Shown here one piece after another: positions 33,226 through 45,951 of a DNA stretch of 64,000 bases. The number at the start of each line of letters is the position of its first letter. Position 1 is the stretch's first letter. Source of the stretch: Humulus lupulus (lineage: Eukaryota; Streptophyta; Magnoliopsida; Rosales; Cannabaceae); contig NC_084793.1 in assembly GCF_963169125.1 (NCBI RefSeq), positions 230,828,360 to 230,892,359 on the forward strand. Direction: 5' to 3'. The translations under genes were made by a program, and so were the position numbers. Below the pieces are notes generated by a model, which was not told where the DNA came from, made no database searches, and worked only from the letters and a program-made list of their open reading frames with translations.

Positions 33226-34847
33226 GGGCTCTAATGGCTCCTCATACATTGTGCTCCCAAGAGACAAGATAGTACATGAGTACACTGTCAGGGTATCAGT
33301 ACAGGTGGTAGTGGTGTTGGAAGAGTGGTGGTCTGCTCCAGTACATGTCAGGGTCTGCAAAAGTACTCCTACCTTGGTACCATATTATGCCTCCACTACT
33401 TGTCGGGTACGGACCTCACAAGCTTGCAGGGAGTCCTTACCATGTACCATTCTTGTACTGCCACTACCTATCTGGCGGGGACACCGTATCCATACTCTGA
33501 CTCCTCTAGGTTTGTAGGTACATTCCATGCTTGTGCGTGTACCCTGCACCTAGTGGATGTTTTCTCCTTCTGAAGGTGTGCATGTTGATCTAGCCCCTTT
33601 ATGTCTATCTAAGCCTCAGATTGTTTATTGACGGGAAAGGATACATATGGGAGATAAACTCAGCTGGTTGGATTAAAGGGGTAAGGTGTGAGAGGTCCCG
33701 CGGGGTGCCCAAGCACGAGGCCAATTTGCGGGAGAGCTTGGGTACGAACCCGTCTCGCAGGGTCTTAGGCATGAGGCTATGGTGAGGCCATCCCTCGTGA
33801 ATTCTCTAAAGGCATGGCTGGTGTGTGTGACGTCTTGAGGATCGTGAGGCATGTGCGGTCCCTGGCATGCATGGGTTCGAGGCTGATTGTGTCTCACTGT
33901 ACGAGGCTCTGCGTGGTGTGAGACCCTCAGGTGTGCGAGGCGCGAGACACTTTGCTTCACTATGCGAGGCTGTACAAGGGTGCGAGACTCAGCGTGGTGC
34001 GAGACCCTCAGGCGTGCGAGGCCCTCGGGTGTGCCAGGCTCCATGAGGCACTTGGCCTCGCTATGCTAGGCTGTACGAGGGTGTGATGCTCTGCGTTGTA
34101 CGAGACGCTTGGGTGTGCGAGGCTCCGCGAGGCGCTTGGCCTCGCTATGCAAGGTTGTATGAGGGTGCAAGGTGTGAGATACTGCCTGGGGGAGCTAGGG
34201 GTCCGAGGCGCAAGTCGAAGTGCGCCTTGCTGTGCGAGACCCTTCCCGCAGCATGGACCCGGGTGCACGAGGCGCCTAAGTGAGGCCATGTCTTGTGAGA
34301 TGCACGCGGGCGAGGCGAGGTGTGTGACACCCTTGGCGCGCGGCATGCCTCTGAATGCGAGGCTGTCCCTCACGAGGCTCTCGAGATGCAAGGTGGGGTC
34401 GTGGGTCATTTGCACAAGACACCCGCAGCACCCCAGGTGCCTCTTCGCGAGATGTGGGTGATAGGCTCGCGAGACGGGGAGTCTCGTGAGGTGCCTGGGT
34501 ACTTGGTGCCCTTTGCATGTAGATAGGTGTATGCCTTGGGTGCCTTTGGTAACTCTTACGCATGTGAGTGCATCTTGACCCATGAGCATGTCAACTTCGT
34601 GCGGGCACGCTGGACCTCACTATGTGAGGGCCTTGTGCACCCATCCTCTTGCAATATTTATTTTGGCCCCTTAGCTTAGCAGGGCCAAACCTCATGTCTC
34701 ATAACGTGTTGTTTCCCTTGCGACAATCTCCTGTATTCAGAAGGCCTACAGGCTCGAGCCCGATAGCATGACTAAGTGAGCTATATCCTTGTGTTCCAAC
34801 TAGGGACTAGATATTTTTTTTTTTTGGGTGGATTTTTGGCATCCACA

Positions 34848-36479
34848 AGTAATAAATTCTTCTTTCTGATTATAGCCTTAGGCAATTAACCTTACTTTGA
34901 AAAGTTTGTACTTTCCTCTGTTCTCCTCTTCATTTTGAATATCATGTTTCAAAGTTTAATGAACTTTAGTTGGATGTTCAAGAATCTATATGTCATAGAA
35001 TTCCAAGTTCCATTTTTTGATTCATGGTGTTTCAACCATTGTTTTCTGTAAAAACCTTTTCATTTCATGCTAGTATGGGAATGAAATATAGTTAGATTGT
35101 GTTACACACAATTAACTAAACTTTATGTTTGTAATAGAGTAGTTACTAACTAATGCTCCCACTATAATAATGCTTTACAGAATTTGTGATATTCTTTGGT
35201 TTTATCATTGTAAATTATCAGTAACTTGCTTACTTGACTTGAAATCATTATTTCTATTACAAGTTAACTAGAAAAATATAGTTATTATAATAATTATGCT
35301 TCTTTAAAGTAGCATTTAAGAGATAAAAACTATTTTGTAATCTTTTATGATTATTAAATTGTTTCACTAATTGACTTCATGAATTCTTTTCAATTTATTC
35401 ACATAACCACTTGTGAATCCGAATTTGTAAATATTTGATGTTGTACAATCAAACATGTACAGAGTATAACAAGTGTTAAAATTATAGAAATAATAAAGAC
35501 GTTAATGATCACTCATTAACTATTTAATCTTATCTAATATGATTATATTCTATTTCTAAAATACTAATTTTGCTTAGAATTCTAGTTGTATGTGAGTTGG
35601 ATTTGAATTCCAAGTTCACATGCAATTTACTTGAATTCCAAATTCGAGTTTAGACTTCTTTTTTATCAAATCAAACAAGTCTTTAAGTGACTTCACTTTG
35701 AATGTTACATAAAAATTTCTAGAAATTTTCTTTGCATTCAACAAAAATAAACATATCTTAAATAAATATCAATCAATATTGACTTACTATTTATTATCTC
35801 TTTCAGCTTTGAACATTAAAAGGTTCAACATACATCTCTATGTATTAGCTAAACGATTATGTAATTTTTGAGCCTTTATAAGAAGAAGAAAAATGTCTTT
35901 TGGTAAACTTTAATTAATAGATTATATAAACAGGGAGAGAACCAATGAATGGTCCAATAAAATACTGTCTTTTATTTGTTTTATGTGTCTAATTAATTAC
36001 AAGCCAATCTAAAGTATAATTCACGTATATGTTTCACTTTATTGCGGTTGGAATAATATGTCTTATTTATTAAATCTATGATTTGCATAGTAATGACTAA
36101 TTCATAATTATCATTTAAATCCATTGATGAAATAGGTGGAACAAATATATTTCAAAAATAACAACTGAATTTATTATTCAAAAGAAATATCAAATGTTTT
36201 CACTCATCAAATAGAGGAATCTAAAATATAGTTTCTAGAAAGAAATCTAGAACTAATTTAAACAAACAAACTTAATACAAAGTTTAAAATAAAAAACTAA
36301 ATTTCATGCCAGTTATTTCTTGGTCTACCAATTTGCAATCATTTTTCTTGTTTCTCTTTCGCATTTATTTCTTTTCTTGAATAATGCGATCCTAAAAACA
36401 AGACAAAAATATGGATTGTAGCATAAATTTTTTAATCAACTATTCAAATTTATTAAAAGGAGATGAACAAATTGTATTT
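34848..36479 (-). pseudogene. Copia pol remnant upstream of the Tat-type insertion
   Basis: Near 34850-34960 the minus strand gives KYKLFKVRLIA and GYNQKEEFIT, the conserved start of copia RT, continuing at 25439. From about 35150 to 36480 I see AT-rich sequence with no recognisable protease or integrase motif. At 1.5 kb it is too short for a full protease-integrase region, so it is decayed or deleted. Confidence 0.6.
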
Positions 36480-36868
36480 ACCCTTTCTTCTTGCAAACTT
36501 CTCAACTGATCAAAAGAGTCACTTTTGATCCTTTCCCATATCTCCTATGTAGATCTAAGGTTTACATATCTTGATTTAATATCATCATGCACAGTCCTTA
36601 GTATGCAATGATGAGCCAAATAATCAGAACTCATCCAATTTGCATATTTTTTATGATTATCATAATCAGATAAAGTTGATGGCTCATCTGGAGGCACATC
36701 AATGGTTGCATCATACACTTTTAGTTTACTCAGAACTATGTGTATGTTTCTATACCAATCATCAAGATTGTTGAATTCTAAATAAAAAGTACTTAGGTAG
36801 TTGTCATAAAGATTCACTCGTTTTTTCACATTTTGAGGACCTTGATTATGATTAAGAGAATTAACCAT
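36480..36868 (-). pseudogene. Copia gag N-terminal fragment
   Basis: The frame starts at 36868 (MVNSLNHNQGP). Copia Gag-like sequence follows (LEFNNLDDWYRNIHIVLSKL, DYLAHHCILRTVHDDI) to a stop at 36545. The next part (IWERIKSDSFDQLRSLQEER) is in another frame. The DWYRN and IWERI segments resemble the UBN2/Gag-copia pattern. It lies in the expected place, downstream of the PBS at 38921-38943. Confidence 0.78.
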
Positions 36869-38920
36869 TGTTGTTAGAAATAAATAATTAAAATATAATG
36901 AATTAAAACATATAATAAATACTAGTTTTATTTGGAGAAGTAAAATGATGCATGAATGCAACATATAAAATCACATAAAAATTATATACTAATCCACGAT
37001 AAATTAATTTGAAAATTAATGGACCAGCCTTGGGGTAGATCAGACGAACTCCAAATTAATTTTGAGACAAATCTCAATTTCACAAGTGAAAACTTAAAAA
37101 TGCATTTTTCTCTTTTGACTTATGAACTACTGCTAGTTTGGTCAAGATGAACTAGTAGTACTCGAAAGCCTAGATACACCATCGGAGTGTAACCCATTAT
37201 TTTCAATTAATGACTTAACTTAAGAGTGTGCCTTAGGGTCAGTGAAACTTGAAATACATCACTAATTATATTTTCAGAAGAGAAGTCAACCTTGAGATAA
37301 AATAAACATATTCGGAAGTTTTTCCTTAGGGAGGCCGCAATAGGAGGCGACACGAGGCCCTTCCTATGCCTCTCGGTGTTCAACCAATGATGGAGACCAT
37401 GGGACTTATTGTCATAACCCCCTCTCCCACTCACTATTTTGGAAAAGTGTGTTTTTCACAAAATCAATTTTTTTTAATTTAGTTGTAAAAATAAATTTAA
37501 TTATTTTTACCAAATGATATTCTAATAATTACTAATCCAATTAAGCAAAAATAAAATATTGTGCCCTTAATTCTAATTTTAATTTTTCTTTAATTAAGAG
37601 AATATCATTTTCATTTTAATAAAACATTTTTCATTAAAACAAAAAAATTAAACAACTTTAATTTTGATTTACCATCTTAACTAATTAGGACTAAATTTTT
37701 TATTATATGAAGTATCATATATAAACATATAATAAAGTATAGGTCATTCCTAATAGCATGTTTCTACACGAATGTAATGCATGCTAATTGCATACTGTAG
37801 GGGTATATGAATGACATGTTATAATGCATGACAAAATATTAAACACTTTAATCACATTCAAACATTTATAATAAGTAAGTAAAAGCGGGTTGGTAACTTT
37901 TGGGTATTTCTAGAAAAATTACAAGACTTGCAAAAAATATATGAAAATGTAACCTAGACTATCTAAGGCCTTATGAAGAGCACCTTAATCTTGAACCTTG
38001 AGATATAGTCTTGTTGAGCCAGTGCCACCCTTTTCTATATCCATTTTCAATTATACAACATTTTAATTATTTTTAACAAACTTATAAAATAATTAAATTT
38101 TGAGTTTTAACAGCCAAATAGTTTCTAGGCCCAATTTTAATTTGAGTAATTTCATTCCAAAAATAAAATTAAACGTTATTAAAATTAATAATAATTTTGA
38201 TTTTGGATATTTTAATTAAAACAATTTTAATTTTGGAAGAGAACAATTAAAACATTTTTAATTAAGGAAAATAATCAATATTATTTCAATTAAATAAATT
38301 TCCAAATTAGAACTATTTTAATTCAATTTCAAATGTTTTAATTAAATTAATTATCAAAAAAATTACAGTAACAACAAATTAGGTTTTGTAAGATACAAAC
38401 CCTAGGTGTGTACCAATGTGAGGCGGCGGCAAGGGTGCGGCGGTGCTGGGTGTGGTCGGGCGCAAGCGGGCATGGAGTGCGACTGGGCTTAGGCGGGCAC
38501 GGGCTGTGGCTGGGCGCAGCTGCGGCATGGGGACCGGTCGGGTGCAGGTGTGGCAGGGGGTGTGCAACTAGCACAGCTGGGCGCGACAAGGGTACGGGCC
38601 TGTTCAGGCAGGCGCGCAGGCATGCGCATGTGCAGGGGCATGGCTCTGGGTTTGGCTCGGGCTCGGGCTCGGGGCTCAGGCCATCTTATAATTTCATCAA
38701 GAATTTTATAATAAATATTACAAAGTTCTTATGCCCCAAAAATGGCGTGCATTTTTCATCTAGAAAATTTTAAAAACAATTCCTAAACCCAAAAGCACCA
38801 TTATAAATAACCCTTAAGAATCTATCATCATGAATACAAACATCCATCCATTCAAACATATATCACGTATAATATAAAAATGCACATAGTCCCACACAAC
38901 AATTAATAATATGCAGAGAT
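36869..38920 (-). other. Copia leader region, no gene seen
   Basis: About 2 kb between gag and PBS is mostly AT-rich. It holds no credible ORF on either strand. A GC-rich island at about 38410-38690 stands out. The open frames across it are low-complexity G/C codon runs without family resemblance. Confidence 0.55.
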
Positions 38921-38943
38921 TAATGACCTGCTTTGGTACCAAT
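38921..38943 (-). promoter_or_regulatory. PBS of the copia element
   Basis: On the minus strand, ATTGGTACCAAAGCAGGTCA follows the LTR end CCTACA. It differs by a few bases from TGGTATCAGAGCAGG, the usual copia initiator-Met site. Confidence 0.75.
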
Positions 38944-40977
38944 TGTAGGTAAAACAATCAGAGTGCACAACGAAATAGGCATTGTGGGCCAGTGTATAAA
39001 CACAAAAAATTTACATCTCTCATATAAACAGTTTATATGTTCAAGAAAACATCTAGACAAAAAAATTAATATGCAATATCATTAATCATGCAACATTTAT
39101 ATATATAAAGATGCACATACTTATATATATATATATCATATACACATTTATACAAATATTCAATAACAGAAATATTTACCTCTTGAAGTCTATCAAGTGT
39201 CCTTGAGTCTTTTTGTATATATATCAACTTTCCTATCCAACGTTTTGAGTACTCAAACCATTATCTTACGAAGTGTTCTCTACACCTCAAGATGTGTGTG
39301 GGCATATAGAGAACATTGGTTTGTAATTTAGGAATCACAAGTATATCTCCACACATGATAACTTGGATTATGGCTTGAGAATGATTAGAATAAAAGAAGA
39401 AGATAATGACAATTTCATGTTTGACAAATTCTGAAATTTTTTCTGAATTACCACTGACTTGTTTTCTACTTGTCATTTCATAAAATATATATAGATTATA
39501 TATTACCTTATTATTCATAATCATAATAGTAATATAATAATAATATCATAATGATGATAGGAATTGATTTAGGTAAATATCTAACTTACCAAATTTGAAA
39601 ATATCTATTTTCAAATTATAAATTAATTAAATAAATAAATAAAACAACACAGATACATTATCTACACCGTTTAACACGCATGGCACAGTCTCTAGATGCG
39701 TGTAGCAGTATTCCCTTTTTAGTGATATTGCAATTTTCTTTTATTTATTTATTTAATTAAAATCAATCATTCCCACAAAATATGATATTATATTTTTAAG
39801 GAAAAATATCACAACCATATTTCAAAATTTAAATTGATGATCATCGTTATCATCATCTTTTAAAATTCAATAAATCAAAAATTATTTTGACTTACCAATT
39901 TTATTTTCTCCCACTTAAATAAAAAAATTACTTTAAAAAATTAATTAATTAATTTATATATATTTTTTTAAATTAATATACATATTTTCGAAAATTTAAT
40001 AATTAATTATTCAACCTCAATTATCATATAATTATATATTTGACCCGAATAATAAATTTCTTATGAAATTTCTAAATTACTGATTTACCATTGTATCAAC
40101 TCTTACATTGATATGGTATTGATAGATCCACCCTGGGGACCTATGGACCAATAATATCAAGCTCCAATAAATATTAGATTATTAATCAATGCTCTTGGAT
40201 TAAATAATCATATTTATTAATCTCATGATTACTCCACTACAAATATGAGATTGAACTCTTGATAATTATAGACATACAAATCTCTTGATAATATGAGATT
40301 AAAGAATAAAGTGTTCATTGATATAATCATTACATAAAATGTTAATCCTCTATTAATGGTTCATAATTAAAAGAGAATAAAATTATTGTTTTACACTTTC
40401 TACTATCTCTTGTTCCTAATGTACCATTGGCTTTACTAGTGAAGGTTGTGTCACAACAAGTTTGCGACGTGAGCGCTCATAACCTTTTCGTTTCCAAAAG
40501 TCGACCCAATAAGGAACCATTATTCAATCTATAAGAAGGTATGAATTCCATATCTGTTGAACTATGTCCCCAGTCATATATATCATTGAGTCTCCAAAAT
40601 AATTGTTCTTATCCTGGTCATTCTTACAAACCTTAACGCATGAATCAAAGGATCAGATGACATATATAGGAGTTTATAGTAACGTCAAGATTAAGATCAT
40701 CGTGTATATGATCATCATTTTACATTTGATTAATACTATGAAATGGTATTAAAACAAGTATTAACAAATTACATCTGGTTCAGTCCTATATATCACTATA
40801 TATGAAGTACCTTCACTAACGAGTCATACTACACTAGTGACCCGGATCTAGGTCACTTGTATTCATAATACTAGCAAACAATACTAGCAGTAATTAATCT
40901 AAAGATTCCATAACTTTATTTTACTACAAACTGTTTGAAGTTTATTATCTTATTCTCGATCCGTAATAAACCTATTT
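38944..40977 (-). repeat. 5' LTR of the copia element, truncated
   Basis: It begins TGTAGGTAAAACAATCAG on the plus strand and follows the same order of sequence as 648-5073 without the nested insertions. It stops aligning near 40977, about 300 bp before the LTR's expected far end. A 55-bp stretch (40978-41032) that I cannot assign then leads into gypsy gag DNA. Confidence 0.85.
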
Positions 40978-41032
40978 CTAAATCTTTCACAAGGTTTGTC
41001 TAGTTCTCTATCATTCCTAACGAGATATACGA

Positions 41033-42775
41033 GTGTGTCGCTTCCGAAAATGCTCGTAGACTGGTTCCATGTACTGAGCTGGATAGGGTGCAAAATTTTC
41101 CATCAGCCATCCCTCGTATGAATATCCTTCGTTCTACTCTTGCTGGGGTGCTTGAGTTATTGGCTCAGGTTGTGGCTGAGGTTGTCATTGTTGTTCCAGT
41201 AGTTCTTTTACTTGTCGTCGTAACCGAATAACTTCACCATTGTTGTCAACTGGAGGTGGTGCATTTTCATTAGCAGCAACAATGGCAGCATGTCTTCCCC
41301 TTCTTTGGACTGGAGGGGTCTCGAGTGTCCCGTTGGTGGTGCTGGGGCATTTCCGTTAGTGTGTGCAGACCTTCAGAGCGACATCTTCAGCATAATTCTA
41401 ATTGTCAAGAGAAACACGCTAGAATTTACCCTAATAGTTTCTAAGGCAAAAACTTAGCCTAATCAAACATAACTCAGGCATATAAATTATGATTTCTTAT
41501 GAAAATTTATGTAAGTTATCTTTTTAAATTAGGGTGTGTTTCTATACTTAGACTATTAGGCCATCTTTATTGTTTTCTAAGTTTGTTTCAAACCACCCTA
41601 TATGACTTAATTCTCAGGCATGAAACTTGTCACTGTTTCAAAGTTAACCATATTGAGGGAGGGCTGGGATCATTAAAATCGTTCCCACTACTATGTCCCC
41701 CTAAACTTTCAATACAGAATCCGGTCCATTGATTTGTATCCACCCTCACTGAACTCAGTCATTATTTATTGAATTCACTCTAAATTAATTATGATTTCAA
41801 AAAAAAAAAAAATCGACTAACTTAAAGACCTCGGACCTTTAAAAACTACTAAGACAATAACTACTATCTTTTGGATATATATACATAAAATAATAAAACT
41901 TTATTATAGAAAATCCAAAATACGGGATCTCATTGTTTATACATAAAATCATAAAGAAAAATTAAACCTTTATTTTTAAATGTTCAAATACTAAATGCGG
42001 AAATCATAAATACATAATAAAAAGACTCAAAGGTCAATGTCATCCTCGATATTCCATCGGTCCATTCCTTTAGTCCTCACCCGATACACATGCCAAAGTC
42101 GTCATGGATTTGTCCCGCCTCCCATATTCATTTACCTGCACAATCTAAATAAAAAGGAATGAGCCTAATGCCTAGTAAGGAAAAACTACTAAAGCATAAC
42201 ATAAAACATAAAAATGGACTACAATATTAATGGTCATTAACTCATTACCGTAGTATATGATAGAAACCACTATAGTCCTCTTACTACTATTTAAAGGTAG
42301 GTTTAGACACAACTATAGTATGTGATAGAAACCACTATAGTCCTCTTGCTACTATTTAGAGGTAGGTTTAGACACAACTATAGTCTACGATAATGATAAA
42401 AATCTCGGGATTTTCTATCTAAGCAACTATATTTCCCAAGCGACTAAAAGACATAAAAACAAACATACATACACAAAGCACACGACACATAAATCTTACT
42501 TATTTTCCTTACCTTGAGTGTGGAGAAAAAAAAAGAGAAGAGATTGGTTGCTATAGAAAACGTCCAATCAATCTTAAATACAACATAAGATATTTATATT
42601 AGAGCGTTATGATAAAACTATACTTTCAAGAATTTTCTAAACCTCATAAATTCATACCTTCAACCTAGAACCAAAATGATGAAATCTCGAGTCTTCTCTC
42701 TAATGTCTATCTCCAACAACAACACCAAGAGTTTGGATACTTGGGTAGATTTTGACTATATATTGGCTTGATGGG
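41033..42775 (-). mobile_element. Gypsy fragment: gag start, leader and truncated LTR
   Basis: Minus-strand gag starts at 41384 but hits a stop at its fourth codon. The gag homology to 45952-46300 ends near 41033. The leader at 41400-41790 matches 45490-45950. The LTR portion (about 41815-42775) is homologous in reverse complement to 43640-44800 and ends where the plus-strand element begins. No PBS is recognisable. The homologue of 44801-45480 is deleted. Confidence 0.75.
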
Positions 42776-44800
42776 TGTAGAGTCCCAGAATTTTACTTAG
42801 CTAGTTAGATAGTAGTAGTAGTAGTAGTAATAGCTAGTAGTAGTTATAGTATGTTTTATTCTGTGGATTTTGGTTCAAGCTGGGACTTAGTTGAACACTC
42901 GAAGAAACACTTGTAGATTTTATAAGTTTAACCTATAGTTTAAGAATATTAATTATAACATAAGGTTTGATTAATATAGTTGATTATAAAGATGTCATTT
43001 ATTATACTATAAGGTTTAAATAGATTTAATAAGATCATGACACTTGTTGTGTGCATGTTTATTTAAGGATTTAATTATAGTTTAAGTAAAAGAAAGTTCT
43101 AGAAAACTATAGAACCTTCCAAGACCATTAAGAGCATGACATTTGTAACAATCTTGTTTATTTGAGGAATTAAGCATTTTAAGTGGATAATTCAAAAATA
43201 GAAGTTTCTAGAAGCTCTAGACCCTTCCAGTTTTTGCTGGAATCTCGTATCACTTAGTCAGACCTGATTAATCAATTCAATTATGCTGAAAATGTGAAAT
43301 TACGTGTTTAATATATTCACGTATGCCAATATATCACAGCCTAGGAGCCGATGTATCGCCACACGGGGAAAACGAAAAACACATGAACTTTTCACAAACG
43401 AATCGACGAGCACTCGGGGCATGAGCCCAGGCGATATATCGCTTATAATGGGCGATATATCGGCCCTATGGTTATGTTTTCAAATGATTTTGAAACCGAG
43501 CTCAATTCATTCCTTAACCTCTTGACTAGCCTCTAAATGTTTTGACTGAGTCTTAAGCCTCTATTGAACGAATATTCAAATATTTTTCAATTAATATTCA
43601 TTATTTTTATTCAAGCTAAAAGGAGGTAGTTCACTCCTTGAACTCTATAAATAGGACCTAGTTCCCAGCCATTTCTCTCATTCTTCAAGCTGTGTTCAGA
43701 GCCTTCAAGCTGCTAGGGTTACTATAGAGTGATAAACACTTGGGTTGGGGTATAAGCTTTATCATCTTGAGCTTTATAAACACTTGGGAAGTAAGATAAA
43801 TAGTGTGTTTCCAATATCGAGGTGTAGTTCGGTTCTAGTACATTCAAAGGTATTCCTAATCTTAAGTTCATTTCAGTTTAATTCTTTAGTTTGCTTTAGT
43901 TTTCATTTAGATCCTAACTCATTGTTTTCAATTCTTGGTTAGGTATTTAAGTTCTTTGAACTTAAGGTTTCTTTTCGGTAAGTTTCATCTTGGTGGTTTA
44001 GTTCATTTCTTTATCATCTCTTTCATTAGAAATACTCACATTCTTATTGTTGGTTTTAGGAGTGTTCCAAATCCCGTCCTTGTTCTCATAAATCCCAATT
44101 TTGGTAAGGAAAATAGGATAGAATTATATATGTTTATATGATATGTTATGTTATGTTATGTTATGTTTACATTATGTATAGTATGTTTATAGACCTTGGG
44201 CATATGACTTGTATAGCTAACAAGCCGCAGTAAATTATGGGCATATGACTTGCTTGGCTAGCAAGCCCCATCAATCTATTGGGCATATGACTTGTTTAGT
44301 TAACAAGCCCCAAGTAGTATAATGGACATTGTAGTATATGTCATATGTTTATAGTATATGTTTATGATATAGTTTATGAATATGTTTTATGTTATTAGTA
44401 GCTTTTCCTTGCTGGGCATTAGGCTCGTTGCTTTATTTTTATGTATGCAGGAAAATAGATATGGTGTCAGAAGGATTCATGGTAGCTTGGCTTGTGTATT
44501 GAGGAAGAATGGATTCGATGGACTGCGTGAACGATTTGAGGACGATGTTATTTTCAGTCTTTTTATTATGTTTCTATGTATTTTCCGCATTTAGTTTGTA
44601 AACAATTTCATTTAAAGTTTAAAGTTATGTTTTATTTTCAAACAATGGGATCTCATACCATTCATTTATGTATTTCAATAATTACATTGAGGCTTTTTAA
44701 CAAAGTTGTGAATATTTCTTATGTATGTTTTCTCAAAAGTAGTATCTATGTATAAGTAGTTTTAATGGTCCAAAGTCTTAGAAATAGTTGGTTCATTACA
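42776..44800 (+). repeat. 5' LTR of the plus-strand gypsy
   Basis: The 2025-bp LTR begins TGTAGAGTCCCAG and ends GTTCATTACA. It belongs to the family of the two solo LTRs at 28683 and 31675. The TATA sequence TCTATAAATAGG is at 43646-43653. Palindromes CGATATATCG or one-to-two-base variants lie at 43327, 43349, 43432 and 43453. Confidence 0.92.
43646..43653 (+). promoter_or_regulatory. TATA box of the gypsy LTR
   Basis: TATAAATA lies in the conserved context ACTCTATAAATAGGACCTAG, shared with both solo LTR copies. Confidence 0.65.
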
Positions 44801-44818
44801 GTTGGTATCAGAGCAACG
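44801..44818 (+). promoter_or_regulatory. PBS, initiator tRNA-Met type
   Basis: GTTGGTATCAGAGCAACGG directly follows the LTR. TGGTATCAGAGC is the canonical Met-type site. Confidence 0.9.
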
Positions 44819-44948
44819 GTCCTTTCGCATGAAGTTCTCCATACACACACTCAAGCTCCGAATCTAACCGCCAATGTAAGTTTTTATGTGATAGTTATTA
44901 TGTTTATATGTATACCTAAGGTTTTAGCCTTTATGTTTTCTGTTAAGA

Positions 44949-45415
44949 ATGAATGGAGCATTAACTTATGAGGATATCCGAGCCATTAAGGCCTTGAAAA
45001 GAATTAGAGAGCCACGAAACACCATAGGAGTGCTAGAAAGAATCACTCGAAGATTACTCTTATTCCACAGGGAGATAGGTCACCTCCAAGAAACTAAGCA
45101 AATCATGATGAGAGCTACGGAGCAATATGTTTTAGTAATTAGACTTTTTAAAGTTATCCTACTATAATTGCAGCCTTAGAAGACATATGGGAGATGATAT
45201 ATGATGAAGATGAATTACCGGTAGCTATGAGATACTACTTTCTCATACTTAGGTTCACCTCTAAGATGGAGTTCCAATTCACAAATGAGCAAAAACATAG
45301 AATTTTTACGAATCTTCCTCGGGGGAATTTTGAGGCTCATGATAATGATGACTATGAAGAAATAAACGATGATATGTTAGATGAAGGATCAAATGTAGAA
45401 GATCCCGATTTTTAG
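44949..45415 (+). pseudogene. Small unidentified ORF in the gypsy leader
   Basis: Between PBS and gag, one frame opens with MNGALTYEDIRAIKALKRIR and runs 72 codons. A second frame, open from about 45172 after a frameshift near 45165, continues with LEDIWEMIYDEDELPVAMRY and ends in an acidic tail (DNDDYEEINDDMLDEG). Together they would make a protein of about 155 residues with a basic, helical start and an acidic end. I recognise no domain. The minus-strand sister element lacks this segment. It could be a chance frame, but the composition is protein-like. From 45416 to 45951 I see no gene. Confidence 0.35.
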
Positions 45416-45951
45416 AAAAGATTAGTTTCTTTATTTATTTTATTTATTATTTGTTTTCTTTTATGATTGTACTTAGTGAAAAACTATTTTCCCAAACAAG
45501 TATCATTGTTATTTTGATGACATGTATGAGTTTGATTTTCTTTTACAATCATAATAAATAATAAATTTAATAAATAATGACTAAGTTCGGTGAGGGTAGA
45601 TACAAATCAATGGACCAGGTTCCATATTGAGAGTTAGGGGGCTATAGTAGTGGGAACGATTTTACTGATCCTGGCCCTCCCTCAATATGGTTAACTTTGG
45701 AACAACGACGAGTTTTGAGCCTGAGAATTAAGTCATACAGAATGCTTAGAAATAGACTTAGAATATAATAAAGATGGCTTATTTTTCTAAGTACAGAAAC
45801 CCACTCTAATGATAAAGAAGGCTTATATAATTCTTTTCATAAGAAGTCATAATTAATAAGTCCGAGTTATGTTTGCTTAGACTAAGTTTTGCCTTAGAGC
45901 CTATTAGGGTAATCTATAACATGTTCTCGACTGTTAGAACTTTTGTTGAAG

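Larger units (their letters stand above)
25445..34847 (-). mobile_element. Internally deleted Tat-type gypsy derivative, TSD agtaa
   Basis: The TSD agtaa lies at 25440-25444 and 34848-34852, between pieces of the same copia RT. The LTRs are 25445-27466 and 31484-34847; the latter is interrupted. The PPT (27467-27480) and PBS (31466-31483) match those of 5074-20458. Between them there is only gag, with no protease, RT, RNase H, integrase or antisense ORF. Gag is joined directly to the 3' non-coding region near 27960. It is therefore a non-autonomous deletion derivative of the Tat family. Confidence 0.9.
31484..34847 (-). repeat. 5' LTR of the derivative, interrupted by a solo LTR
   Basis: The ends are TATTGACGG (TG mutated to TA) and GGCATCCACA on the plus strand. 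A solo LTR occupies 31675-33205. Without it and its duplicated gtgat the LTR is about 1828 bp. It matches 25445-27466 except for one internal deletion. A GC-rich array lies at 33900-34330. Confidence 0.9.
648..40977 (-). mobile_element. Degenerate Ty1/copia retrotransposon hosting many nested insertions
   Basis: Two related LTRs in the same orientation (648-5073 plus 20459-20552 on the left; 38944-40977 on the right) flank minus-strand copia remnants. Their order is that of a minus-strand copia: PBS at 38921-38943, gag near 36868, RT around 34950 and 25440, RNaseH near 24600, then the left LTR. The left LTR begins TGTAGG at 648 and is preceded by acata (643-647), a probable TSD. The matching right flank is not visible because the right LTR breaks off near 40977. 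Most of the span is later insertions. All reading frames are heavily interrupted, so the element is dead. Confidence 0.8.

Noticed and set aside
38347..38773. GC-rich open frames in the copia leader as a gene
   Set aside because: Low-complexity Gly/Ala/Pro codons open on both strands, with no domain; reported only as a compositional anomaly.
40978..41032. Short sequence between copia LTR and gypsy gag as an insertion
   Set aside because: 55 bp, no TIR or TSD, not matched elsewhere in the window by eye; most likely junction filler or diverged edge.
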